Assembly (NCBI GenBank): GCA_029718625.1
Contig: CM056389.1
Span: 11,208,117 to 11,272,116, forward strand
From: Synaphobranchus kaupii
Taxonomy: Eukaryota > Chordata > Actinopteri > Anguilliformes > Synaphobranchidae
Reading direction: 5' to 3'
Length of the DNA stretch: 64,000 bases
Below, one piece after another: positions 15,501 to 28,577 of the stretch. Under the pieces are notes generated by a model that was not told where the DNA came from, ran no database searches, and saw only the letters and a program-made list of their open reading frames with translations. The position numbers and the translations under genes were made by a program. Numbering within the stretch: position 1 is the stretch's first letter; each line of letters starts with the position of its first letter.

Positions 15501-16375
15501 ACATAGACACCACCTACAGCAAAGAGAGTGAGGAGAGACGCATAGACCCCCACCTACAGCAAAGAGAGTGAGGAGAGACGCATAGACACTATTTACAGCA
15601 AAGAGAGTGAGGACAGACGCATAGATAGACCCCACCTACAGCAAAGAGAGTGAGGAGAGACGCATAAGACTCTTTTTACAGCAAAGAGGTGAGGAGAGAC
15701 GAATAGACACTATTTACAGCAAAGAGAGTGAGGAGAGACACATAGACCCCACCTACAGCAAAGAGAGTGAGGAGAGACGCATACTCTATTTACAGCAAAA
15801 GAGGAGTGAGGAGAGACGCATAGACACTATTTACAGCAAAGAGAGTGAGGAGAGACGCATAGACCCCACCTACAGCAAATAGAGTGAGGAGAGACGCATA
15901 GCCTCTATTTACAGCTAACAGAGTGAGGAGAGACGCATAGACTATTTACAGCAAAGAGAGTGAGGAGAGACACATAGACCCCACCTACAGCAGAGGAGTG
16001 AGGCGAGACGCATAGACCCCACATACAGCAAATAGAGTGAGGAGAGACGCATAGACTCTATTTACAGCAAAGAGAGTGAGGAGAGACGCCATAGACACTA
16101 TTTACAGCAAAGAGAGTGAGGAGAGACACATAGACACCACCTACAGCAAAGAGAGTGAGGAGAGACGCATAGACACTATTTACAGCAAAGAGAGTGAGGA
16201 GAGACACATAGACACCACCTACAGCAAAGAGAGTGAGGAGAGACGCATAGACCCCCACCTACAGCAAAGAGAGTGAGGAGAGACGCATAGACACTATTTA
16301 CAGCAAAGAGAGTGAGGACAGACGCATAGATAGACCCCACCTACAGCAAAGAGAGTGAGGAGAGACGCATAGACA
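6565..16375. repeat. Higher-order repeat of 2619 bp inside array A (four copies, one deleted)
   Basis: Blocks of array A recur with the same order of unit variants at a 2619-bp offset: 6565, 9184 and 11803 start equivalent blocks, and 7071/9690, 7798/10417 and 8752/11371 keep the same spacing. The third copy is only 1949 bp, so it lacks 670 bp; the jump lies near 12066, within a repeat unit. The fourth copy starts at 13752 and is about 5 bp longer because of single-base insertions after about 15370. The period is roughly 67 units. Copy starts are given in an arbitrary phase. Near-identity between copies implies recent unequal exchange, or assembly of near-identical reads. Confidence 0.85.
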
Positions 16376-19300
16376 TTATTTACAGCAAAGAGAGTGAGGA
16401 GAGACGCAATAGACACGATTTACAGCAAAGAGAGTGAGGAGAGACGCATAGACAGCAACTATAGCAAAGAGAGTGAGGAGAGACGCATAGACACTATTTA
16501 CAGCAAAGAGAGTGAGGAGAGACGCATAGACACTATTTACAGCAAAGAGAGTGAGGAGAGACTCTTTTTACAGCAAAGAGAGTGAGGAGAGACGAATAGA
16601 CACTATTTACAGCAAAGAGAGTGAGGAGAGACACATAGACCCCACCTACAGCAAAGAGAGTGAGGAGAGACGCATAGACTCTATTTACAGCAAACAGAGT
16701 GAGGAGAGACGCATAGACTCTATTTACAGCAAAGAGAGTGAGGAGAGACGCATACTCTATTTACAGCAAAGAGAGTGAGGAGAGACGCATAGACACTATT
16801 TACAGCAAAGAGAGTGAGGACAGACGCATAGACCCCACCTACAGCAAAGAGAGTGAGGAGAGACGCTAGACACTATTTACAGCAAAGAGAGTGAGGAGAG
16901 ACACATAGACACCACCTACAGCAAAGAGAGTGAGGAGAGACGCATAGACCCCCACCTACAGCAAAGAGAGTGAGGAGAGACGCATAGACACCACCTACAG
17001 CAAAGAGAGTGAGGAGAGACGCATAGACACTATTTACAGCAAAGAGAGTGAGGAGAGTCGCATAGACAGCAACTATAGCAAAGAGAGTGAGGAGAGACAC
17101 ATAGACCCCCACCTAAAGCAAAAAGAGTGAGGAGAGACGCATAGACACCATTTACAGCAAAGAGAGTGAGGAGAGACACATAGACCCCACCTACAGCAAA
17201 GAGAGTGAGGAGAGACGCATAGACCCCACCTACAGCAAATAGAGTGAGGAGAGACGCATAGACTCTATTTACAGCAAAGAGAGTGAGGAGAGACGCATAG
17301 ACACTATTTACAGCAAAGAGAGTGAGGAGAGACACATAGACACCACCTACAGCAAAGAGAGTGAGGAGATACGCATAGACCCCCACCTACAGCAAAGAGA
17401 GTGAGGAGAGACGCATAGACACTATTTACAGCAAAGAGAGTGAGGACAGACGCATAGATAGACCCCACCTACAGCAAAGAGAGTGAGGAGAGACGCATAG
17501 ACATTATTTACAGCAAAGAGAGTGAGGAGAGACGCAATAGACACGATTTACAGCAAAGAGAGTGAGGAGAGACGCATAGACAGCAACTATAGCAAAGAGA
17601 GTGAGGAGAGACGCATAGACACTATTTACAGCAAAGAGAGTGAGGAGAGACGCATAGACACTATTTACAGCAAAGAGAGTGAGGAGAGACGCATAGACTC
17701 TTTTTACAGCAAAGAGAGTGAGGAGAGACGAATAGACACTATTTACAGCAAAGAGAGTGAGGAGAGACACATAGACCCCACCTACAGCAAAGAGAGTGAG
17801 GAGAGACGCATAGACTCTATTTACAGCAAACAGAGTGAGGAGAGACGCATAGACTCTATTTACAGCAAAGAGAGTGAGGACAGACGCATAGACCCCACCT
17901 ACAGCAAATAGAGTGAGGATGAGACGCATAGCCTCTATTTACAGCAAACAGAGTGAGGAGAGACGCATAGACTCTATTTACAGCAAAGAGAGTGAGGACA
18001 GACGCATAGACCCCACCTACAGCAAAGAGAGTGAGGAGAGACGCATAGACTCTTTTTACAGCAAAGAGAGTGAGGAGAGACGCATAGACACTATTTACAG
18101 CAAAGAGAGTGAGGAGAGACACATAGACACCACCTACAGCAAAGAGAGTGAGGAGAGACGCATAGACCCCCACCTACAGCAAATAGAGTGAGGAGAGACG
18201 CATAGACACTATTTACAGCAAAGAGAGTGAGGAGAGACACATAGACACCACCTACAGCAAAGAGAGTGAGGAGAGACGCATAGACCCCCACCTACAGCAA
18301 AGAGAGTGAGGACAGACGCATAGATAGACCCCACCTACAGCAAAGAGAGGTGAGGAGAGACGCATAGACTCTTTTTACAGCAAAGAGAGTGAGGAGAGAC
18401 GAATAGACACTATTTACAGCAAAGAGAGTGAGGAGAGACACATAGACCCCACCTACAGCAAAGAGAGTGAGGAGAGACGCATACTCTATTTACAGCAAAG
18501 AGAGTGAGGAGAGACGCATAGACACTATTTACAGCAAAGAGAGTGAGGAGAGACGCATAGACCCCACCTACAGCAAATAGAGTGAGGAGAGACGCATAGA
18601 CTCTATTTACAGCAAACAGAGTGAGGAGAGACGCATAGACTCTATTTACAGCAAAGAGAGTGAGGAGAGACACATAGACACCATTTACAGCAAAGAGAGT
18701 GAGGAGAGACGCATAGACCCCCACCTACAGCAAAGAGAGTGAGGAGAGACGCATAGACACCACCTACAGCAAAGAGAGTGAGGAGAGACGCATAGACACT
18801 ATTTACAGCAAAGAGAGTGAGGAGAGTCGCATAGACAGCAACTATAGCAAAGAGAGTGAGGAGAGACACATAGACCCCACCTAAAGCAAAAAGAGTGAGG
18901 AGAGACGCATAGACACCATTTACAGCAAAGAGAGTGAGGAGAGACACATAGACCCCACCTACAGCAAAGAGAGTGAGGAGAGACGCATAGACCCCACCTA
19001 CAGCAAATAGAGTGGAGGAGAGACGCATAGACTCTATTACAGCAAAGAGAGTGAGGAGAGACGCATAGACACTATTTACAGCAAAGAGAGTGAGGAGAGA
19101 CACATAGACACCACCTACAGCAAAGAGAGTGAGGAGAGACGCATAGACCCCCACCTACAGCAAAGAGAGTGAGGAGAGACGCATAGATAGACCCCACCTA
19201 CAGCAAAGAGAGTGAGGAGAGACGCATAGATAGACCCCACCTACAGCAAAGAGAGTGAGGAGAGACGCATAGACATTATTTACAGCAAAGAGAGTGAGGA

Positions 19301-22300
19301 GAGACGCATAGACACCACCTACAGCAAAGAGAGTGAGGAGAGACGCATAGACACTATTTACAGCAAAGAGAGTGAGGAGAGTCGCATAGACAGCAACTAT
19401 AGCAAAGAGAGTGAGGAGAGACACATAGACCCCACCTAAAGCAAAAAGAGTGAGGAGAGACGCATAGACACCATTTACAGCAAAGAGAGTGAGGAGAGAC
19501 ACATAGACCCCACCTACAGCAAAGAGAGTGAGGAGAGACGCATAGACCCCACCTACAGCAAATAGAGTGAGGAGAGACGCATAGACTCTATTTACAGCAA
19601 AGAGAGTGAGGAGAGACGCATAGACACTATTTACAGCAAAGAGAGTGAGGAGAGACACATAGACACCACCTACAGCAAAGAGAGTGAGGAGATACGCATA
19701 GACCCCCACCTACAGCCCCCACCTACAGCAAAGAGAGTGAGGAGAGACGCATAGACACTATTTACAGCAAAAGAGAGTGAGGACAGACGCATAGATAGAC
19801 CCCACCTACAGCAAAGAGAGTGAGGAGAGACGCATAGACATTATTTTACAGCAAAGAGAGTGAGGAGAGACGCAATAGACACGATTTACAGCAAAGAGAG
19901 TGAGGAGAGACGCATAGACAGCAACTATAGCAAAGAGAGTGAGGAGAGACGCATAGACACTATTTACAGCAAAGAGAGTGAGGAGAGACGCATAGACACT
20001 ATTTACAGCAAAGAGAGTGAGGAGAGACGCATAGACTCTTTTTACAGCAAAGAGAGTGAGGAGAGACGAATAGACACTATTTACAGCAAAGAGAGTGAGG
20101 AGAGACACATAGACCCCACCTACAGCAAAGAGAGTGAGGAGAGACGCATAGACTCTATTTACAGCAAACAGAGTGAGGAGAGGACGCATAGACTCTATTT
20201 ACAGCAAAGAGAGTGAGGACAGACGCATAGACCCCACCTACAGCAAATAGAGTGAGGAGAGACGCATAGCCTCTATTTACAGCAAACAGAGTGAGGAGAG
20301 ACGCATAGACTCTATTTACAGCAAAGAGAGTGAGGACAGACGCATAGACCCCACCTACAGCAAAGAGAGTGAGGAGAGACGCATAGACTCTTTTTTACAG
20401 CAAAGAGAGTGAGGAGAGACGCATAGACACTATTTACAGCAAAGAGAGTGAGGAGAGACACATAGACACCACCTACAGCAAAGAGAGTGAGGAGAGACGC
20501 ATAGACCCCCACCTACATGCAAATAGAGTGAGGAGAGGACGCATAGACACTATTTACAGCAAAGAGAGTGAGGAGAGACACATAGACAACCACCTACAGC
20601 AAAGAGAGTGAGGAGAGACGCATAGACCCCCACCTACAGCAAAGAGAGTGAGGACAGACGCATAGATAGACCCCCACCTACAGCAAAGAGAGTGAGGAGA
20701 GACGCATAGACTCTTTTTACAGCAAAGAGAGTGAGGAGAGACGAATAGACACTATTTACAGCAAAGAGAGTGAGGAGAGGACACATAGACCCCACCTACA
20801 GCAAAGAGAGTGAGGAGAGACGCATACTCTATTTACAGCAAAGAGAGTGAGGAGAGACGCATAGACACTATTTACAGCAAAGAGAGTGAGGAGAGACGCA
20901 TAGACCCCACCTACAGCAAATAGAGTGAGGAGAGACGCATAGACCTCTATTTACAGCAAACAGAGTGAGGAGAGACGCATAGACTCTATTTACAGCAAAG
21001 AGAGTGAGGAGAGACACATAGACACCATTTACAGCAAAGAGAGTGAGGAGAGACGCATAGACCCCCACCTACAGGCAAAGAGAGTGAGGAGAGACGCATA
21101 GACAACCACCTACAGCAAGAGAGTGAGGAGAGACGCATAGACACTATTTACAGCAAAGAGAGTGAGGAGAGTCGCATAGACAGCAACTATAGCAAAGAGA
21201 GTGAGGAGAGACACATAGACCCCACCTAAAGCAAAAAGAGTGAGGAGAGACGCATAGACACCATTTACAGCAAAGAGAGTGAGGAGAGACACATAGGACC
21301 CCACCTACAGCAAAGAGAGTGAGGAGAGACGCATAGACCCCACCTACAGCAAATAGAGTGAGGAGAGACGCATAGACTCTATTTACAGCAAAGAGAGTGA
21401 GGAGAGACGCATAGACACTATTTACAGCAAAGAGAGTGAGGAGAGACACATAGACACCACCTACAGCAAAGAGAGTGAGGAGAGAACGCATAGACCCCCA
21501 CCTACAGCAAAGAGAGTGAGGAGAGACGCATAGATAGACCCCACCTACAGCAAAGAGAGTGAGGAGAGGACGCATAGATAGACCCCACCTACAGCAAAGA
21601 GAGTGAGGAGAGACGCATAGACATTATTTACAGCAAAGAGAGTGAGGACAGACGCATAGATTAGACCCCACCTACAGCAAAGAGAGTGAGGAGAGGACGC
21701 ATAGACATTATTACAGCAAAGAGAGTGAGGAGAGACGCAATAGACACGATTTACAGCAAAGAGAGTGATGAGAGACGCATAGACAGCAACTATAGCAAAG
21801 AGAGTGAGGAGAGACGCATAGACACATTTACAGCAAAGAGAGTGAGGAGAGGACGCATAGACACTATTTACAGCAAAGAGAGTGAGGAGAGACGCATAGA
21901 CTCTTTTTACAGCAAAGAGAGTGAGGAGAGACGAATAGACACTATTTACAGCAAAGAGAGTGAGGAGAGACGCATAGACACCACCCACAGCTAAGAGAGT
22001 GAGGAGAGACGCATAGACACTATTTACAGCAAAGAGAGTGAGGAGAGACGCATAGACCCCACCTACAGCAAAGAGAGTGGAGGAGAGACGCATAGACTCT
22101 ATTTACAGCAAAGAGAGTGAGGACAGACGCATAGACCCCACCCTACAGCAAAGAGAGTGAGGAGAGACGCAATAGACACTATTTACAGCAAAGAGAGTGA
22201 GGAGAGACACATAGACACCATTTACAGCAAAGAGAGTGAGGAGAGACGCATAGACCCCCACCTACAGCAAAGAGAGTGAGGAGAGACGCATAGACACCAC

Positions 22301-25300
22301 CTACAGCAAAGAGAGTGAGGAGAGACGCATAGACACTATTTACAGCAAAGAGAGTGAGGAGAGTCGCATAGACAGCAACTATAGCCAAAGAGAGTGAGGA
22401 GAGACACATAGACCCCACCTAAAGCAAAAAGAGTGAGGAGAGACCATAGACACCATTTACAGCAAAGAGAGTGAGGAGAGACACATAGACCCCACCTACA
22501 GCAAAGAGAGTGAGGAGAGACGCATAGACCCCACCTACAGCAAATAGAGTGAGGAGAGACGCATAGACTCTATTTACAGCAAAGAGAGTGAGGAGAGACG
22601 CATAGACACTATTTACAGCAAAGAGAGTGAGGAGAGTCGCATAGACACCACCTACAGCAAAGAGAGTGAGGAGAGACGCATAGACACTATTTACAGCAAA
22701 GAGAGTGAGGAGAGACACATAGACACCACCTACAGCAAAGAGAGTGGTGGAGAGACGCATAGACCCCCACCTACAGCAAAGAGAGTGAGGAGAGACGCAT
22801 AGACACCACCTACAGCAAAGAGAGTGAGGAGAGACGCATAGACACTATTTACAGCAAAGAGGGTGAGGAGAGTCGCATAGACAGCAACTATAGCAAAGAG
22901 AGTGAGGAGAGACACATAGACCCCACCTAAAGCAAAAAGAGTGAGGAGAGACGCATAGACACCATTTACAGCAAAGAGAGTGAGGAGAGACACATAGACC
23001 CCACCTACAGCAAAGAGAGTGAGGAGAGACGCATAGACCCCACCTACAGCAAATAGAGTGAGGAGAGACGCATAGACTCTATTTACAGCAAAGAGAGTGA
23101 GGAGAGACGCAATAGACACTATTTACAGCAAAGAGAGTGAGGAGAGACACAATAGACACCACCTACAGCAAAGAGAGTGAGGAGAGACGCATAGACCCCC
23201 ACCTACAGCAAAGAGAGTGAGGAGAGACGAATAGACACTATTTACAGCAAAGAGAGTGAGGACAGACGCATAGATAGACCCCACCTACAGCAAAGAGAGT
23301 GAGGAGAGACGCATAGACATTATTTACAGCAAAGAGAGTGAGGAGAGACGCAATAGACACGATTTACAGCAAAGAGAGTGAGGAGAGACGCATAGACAGG
23401 CAACTATAGCAAAGAGAGTGAGGAGAGACGCATAGACACTATTTACAGCAAAGAGAGTGAGGAGAGGACGCATAGACACTATTTACAGCAAAGAGAGTGA
23501 GGAGAGACCGCATAGACTCTTTTTACAGCAAAGAGAGTGAGGAGAGACGAATAGAACACTATTTACAGCAAAGAGAGTGAGGAGAGACACATAGACCCCA
23601 CCTACAGCAAAGAGAGTGAGGAGAGGACGCATAGACTCTATTTACAGCAAACAGAGTGTGGAGAGACGCATAGACTCTATTTACAGCAAAGAGAGTGAGG
23701 AGAGACGCATACTCTATTTACAGCAAAGAGAGTGAGGAGAGACGCATAGACACTATTTACAGCAAAGAGAGTGAGGACAGACGCATAGACCCCACCTACA
23801 GCAAAGAGAGTGAGGAGAGACGCATAGACACTAATTACAGCAAAGAGAGTGAGGGAGAGACACATAGACACCACCTACAGCAAAGAGAGTGAGGAGAGAC
23901 GCATAGACCCCCACCTACAGCAAAGAGAGTGAGGAGAGACGCATAGACACCACCTACAGCAAAGAGAGTGAGGAGAGACGCATAGACACTATTTACAGCA
24001 AAGAGAGTGAGGAGAGTCGCATAGACAGCAACTATAGCAAAGAGAGTGAGGAGAGACACATAGACCCCACCTAAAGCAAAAAGAGTGAGGAGAGACGCAT
24101 AGACACTATTTACAGCAAAGAGAGTGAGGAGAGGACACATAGACCCCACCTACAGCAAAGAGAGTAAGGAGAGACGCATAGATAGACCCCCACCTACAGC
24201 AAAGAGAGTGAGGGAGAGACGCATAGACATTATTTACAGCAAAGAGAGTGAGGAGAGACGCAATAGACACGATTTACAGCAAAGAGAGTGAGGAGAGACG
24301 CATAGACAGCAACTATAGCAAAGAGAGTGAGGAGAGACGCATAGACACTATTTACAGCAAAGAGAGTGAGGAGAGACGCATAGACACTATTTACAGCAAA
24401 GAGAGTGAGGAGAGACGCATAGACCCCAACCTACAGCAAATAGAGTGAGGAGAGACGCATAGCCTCTATTTACAGCTAACAGAGTGAGGAGAGACGCATA
24501 GACTATTTACAGCAAAGAGAGTGAGGAGAGACACATAGACCCCACCTACAGCAGAGAGTGAGGCGAGACGCATAGACCCCACCTACAGCAAATAGAGTGA
24601 GGAGAGACGCATAGACTCTATTTACAGCAAAGAGAGTGAGGAGAGACGCATAGACACTATTTACAGCAAAGAGAGTGAGGAGAGACACATAGACACCACC
24701 TACAGCAAAGAGAGTGAGGAGAGACGCATAGACACTATTTACAGCAAAGAGAGTGAGGAGAGACACATAGACACCACCTACAGCAAAGAGAGTGAGGAGA
24801 AGACGCATAGACCCCCACTACAGCAAAGAGAGTGAGGAGAGACGCATAGACACTATTTTACAGCAAAGAGAGTGAGGACAGACGCATAGATAGACCCACC
24901 TACAGCAAAGAGAGTGAGGAGAGACGCATAGAACATTATTTACAGCAAAGAGAGTGAGGAGAGACGCAATAGACACGATTTACAGCAAAGAGAGTGAGGA
25001 GAGACGCATAGACAGCAACTATAGCAAAGAGAGTGAGGAGAGACGCATAGACACTATTTACAGCAAAAGAGAGTGAGGAGAGACGCATAGACACTATTTA
25101 CAGCAAAGAGAGTGAGGAGAGACTCTTTTTACAGCAAAGAGAGTGAGGAGAGACGAATAGACACTATTTACAGCAAAGAGAGTGAGGAGAGACACATAGA
25201 CCCCACCTACAGCAAAGAGAGTGAGGAGAGACGCATAGACTCTATTACAGCAAACAGAGTGAGGAGAGACGCATAGACTCTATTTACAGCAAAGAGAGTG

Positions 25301-27400
25301 AGGAGAGACGCCATACTCTATTTACAGCAAAGAGAGTGAGGAGAGACGCATAGGACACTATTTACAGCAAAGAGAGTGAGGACAGACGCATAGACCCCAC
25401 CTACAGCAAAGAGAGTGAGGAGAGACGCATAGACACTATTTTCAGCAAAGAGAGTGAGGAGAGGACACATAGACACCAACCTACAGCAAAGAGAGTGAGG
25501 AGAGACGCATAGTCCCCCCACCTACAGCAAAGAGGAGTGAGGAGAGACGCATAGACACCACCTACAGCAAAGAGAGTGAGGAGAGACGCATAGACACTAT
25601 TTACAGCAAAGAGAGTGAGGAGAGTCGCATAGACAGCAACTATAGCAAAGAGAGTGAGGAGAGACACATAGACCCCACCTAAAGCAAAAAGAGTGAGAGA
25701 GACGCATAGACACCATTTACAGCAAAGAGAGTGAGGAGAGACACATAGACCCCACCTACAGCAAAGAGAGTGAGGAAGAGACGCATAGACCCCACCTACA
25801 GCAAATAGAGTGAGGAGAGACGCATAGACTCTATTTACAGCAAAGAGAGTGAGGAGAGACGCATAGACACTATTTACAGCAAAGAGAGTGAGGAGAGACA
25901 CATAGACACCACCTACAGCAAAGAGAGTGAGGAGAGGACGCAATAGACCCCCACCTACAGCAAAGAGAGTGAGGAGAGACGCATAGACACTATTTACAGC
26001 AAAGAGAGTGAGGACAGACGCATAGATAGACCCCACCTACAGCAAAGAGAGTGAGGAGAGACGCATAGACATTATTTACAGCAAAGAGAGTGAGGAGAGA
26101 CGCAATAGACACGATTTACAGCAAAGAGAGTGAGGAGAGACGCATAGACAGCAACTATAGCAAAGAGAGTGAGGAGAGACGCATAGACACTATTTACAGC
26201 AAAGAGAGTGAGGAGAGGACGCATAGACACTATTACAGCAAAGAGAGTGAGGAGAGACGCATAGACTCTTTTTACAGCAAAGAGAGTGAGGAGAGACGAA
26301 TAGACACTATTTACAGCAAAGAGAGTGAGGAGAGACACATAGACCCCACCTACAGCAAAGAGAGTGAGGAGAGACGCATAGACTCTATTTACAGCAAACA
26401 GAGTGAGGAGAGACGCATAGACTCTATTTACAGCAAAGAGAGTGAGGAGAGACGCATACTCTATTTACAGCAAAGAGAGTGAGGAGAGACGCATAGACAC
26501 TATTTACAGCAAAGAGAGTGAGGACAGACGCATAGACCCCACCTACAGCAAAGAGAGTGAGGAGAGACGCATAGACACTATTTACAGCAAAGAGAGTGAG
26601 GAGAGACACATAGACACCACCTACAGCAAAGAGAGTGAGGAGAGACGCATAGACCCCCACCTACAGCAAAGAGAGTGAGGAGAGACGCATAGACACCACC
26701 TACAAGCAAAGAGAGTGAGGAGAGACGCATAGACACTATTTACAGCAAAGAGAGTGAGGAGAGTCGCATAGACAGCAACTATAGCAAAGGAGAGTGAGGA
26801 GAGACACATAGACCCCACCTAAAGCAAAAAGAGTGAGGAGAGACGCATAGACACCATTTACAGCAAAGAGAGTGAGGAGAGACACATAGACCCCACCTAC
26901 AGCAAAGAGAGTGAGGAGAGACGCATTGACACCACCCACAGCTAAGAGAGTGAGGAGAGACGCATAGACACTATTTACAGCAAAGAGAGTGAGGAGAGAC
27001 GCATAGACCCCACCTACAGCAAAGTAGAGTGAGGACAGACACAAAGACCCCACCTACAGCAAAGAGAGTGAGGAGAGAGACATAGACCCCACCTACAGCA
27101 AATAGAGTGAGGAGAGACGCATAGACTCTATTTACAGCAAAGAGAGTGAGGAGAGACGCAAAGACACTATTTACAGCAAAGAGAGTGAGGAGAGACACAT
27201 AGACACCACCTACAGCAAAGAGAGTGAGGAGAGACGCATAGACCCCCACCTACAGCAAAGAGAGTGAGGAGAGACGCATAGACACTATTTACAGCAAAGA
27301 GAGTGAGGAACAGACGCATAGATAGACCCCACCTACAGCAAAGAGAGTGAGGAGAGACGCATAGACTCTTTTTTACAGCAAAGAGAGTGAGGAGAGAAAT

Positions 27401-27900
27401 NNNNNNNNNNNNNNNNNNNNNNNNNNNNNNNNNNNNNNNNNNNNNNNNNNNNNNNNNNNNNNNNNNNNNNNNNNNNNNNNNNNNNNNNNNNNNNNNNNNN
27501 NNNNNNNNNNNNNNNNNNNNNNNNNNNNNNNNNNNNNNNNNNNNNNNNNNNNNNNNNNNNNNNNNNNNNNNNNNNNNNNNNNNNNNNNNNNNNNNNNNNN
27601 NNNNNNNNNNNNNNNNNNNNNNNNNNNNNNNNNNNNNNNNNNNNNNNNNNNNNNNNNNNNNNNNNNNNNNNNNNNNNNNNNNNNNNNNNNNNNNNNNNNN
27701 NNNNNNNNNNNNNNNNNNNNNNNNNNNNNNNNNNNNNNNNNNNNNNNNNNNNNNNNNNNNNNNNNNNNNNNNNNNNNNNNNNNNNNNNNNNNNNNNNNNN
27801 NNNNNNNNNNNNNNNNNNNNNNNNNNNNNNNNNNNNNNNNNNNNNNNNNNNNNNNNNNNNNNNNNNNNNNNNNNNNNNNNNNNNNNNNNNNNNNNNNNNN
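27401..27900. other. Assembly gap of 500 N
   Basis: Exactly 500 undetermined bases. The round number suggests a placeholder of unknown true size inserted by scaffolding rather than a measured gap. On its left is array A; on its right the sequence begins inside a Harbinger transposon at the position equivalent to 37161. The left part of that Harbinger copy, and the array A to Harbinger junction, are therefore hidden or absent. Apparent reading frames running through the N are meaningless. Confidence 0.99.
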
Positions 27901-28577
27901 TTTCCCCATCCCCAAAACCACAACTGCATCTGCCTTTTCATCACAAACCTACCAAAATAAACAGGCTAACGTTTACAATGATACAATGCATGTGTACCAT
28001 ATTCTATTAAATCTGCACACAGATCATCACACAATAAACACAGATCAATAAGTAAACGTTCGCTTAATTAAAGATCTTATCACAAATGGATTGTTACAGT
28101 ATTACCGTTGTAACGTTACCAACGTTAATGTAAACTTGTTAAGTTAGTATGTGGTCGGCTAGGCAAGCTAACCTACAACAATACGTGTTTGCAATCTATT
28201 CTACATACCTGAATCGGATTCAATAGCATTCCACGCGTCGAACAAGTCCTCTCCTCCGCACATCTCTCCGTCTGGCTGCGGACAATCTTAGAAAGATGCC
28301 TAAAGCCCATGTAATAGATAGCACAGCAGTTGCAGACGGCATTATTGCTGGTTATGTTCTTTCACGTAATGGCGTGCTGGTTCTGTTGCTTAGCAACACG
28401 TCGCGTCATTTTACGTCGACGGTAATGGACGACTTCTGGTGACGTATCTGCATTTAAGGGGTGTCCCATTTCTAAGTCGCAAGATAACCCTTAACACTTG
28501 GTTTTGAGGGCTAGTAAGATTGAGGGTTGAGCCTGAGGGTTAAGATTGAGGGTTAAGATAGGAATTGGGATTGGGCC
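27901..28577. mobile_element. PIF/Harbinger transposon, right-end fragment (copy 1)
   Basis: This 677-bp stretch matches 37161-37838, the terminal part of the complete Harbinger element, almost base for base. The differences noticed are one base near the gap edge and one C missing near 28231. It contains the terminal inverted repeat (about 28533-28577, ending ggaattgggattgggcc) and non-coding sequence upstream of the transposase. It has no coding capacity. The left part is lost in the N gap. It is followed by array B in the same register as the full copy, so this is a duplicate of a transposon-plus-array segment rather than an independent insertion. Confidence 0.9.

Larger units (their letters stand above)
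1..27400. repeat. 39-bp minisatellite array A (left block)
   Basis: Continuous tandem repeat of a 39-bp unit, about 700 copies. The core (acagcaaagagagtgaggag, then agacgcata) is nearly invariant, followed by a variable segment drawn from a small set: gacactattt, gactctattt, gaccccacct, gacaccacct, gacagcaact or gactcttttt. Length variants recur: 40 bp (extra C, gacccccacct), about 43 bp (gatagacccc) and 37 bp (catactct). Because 39 is 13 codons, both strands stay open over several units (plus strand YSKESEERRIDTI, minus strand NSVYASLLTLFAV), but every 37-, 40- or 43-bp variant breaks the frame. No splice, promoter or start context supports a gene. The plus strand is strongly purine-rich. 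Called as a satellite/minisatellite, not a coding region. It runs off the left edge of the window and ends at the N gap. Confidence 0.97.

Noticed and set aside
344..27249. Many 60-210 aa reading frames on both strands of array A (repeats of YSKESEERRIDTI and VYASLLTLFAV)
   Set aside because: They follow from a 39-bp (13-codon) period without stops. They are cut by common 37-, 40- and 43-bp variants, mostly start at non-ATG codons, and have no promoter or splice context.
27333..28010. Reading frames of 180-207 aa spanning the N gap
   Set aside because: They are made of undetermined bases; nothing can be inferred.
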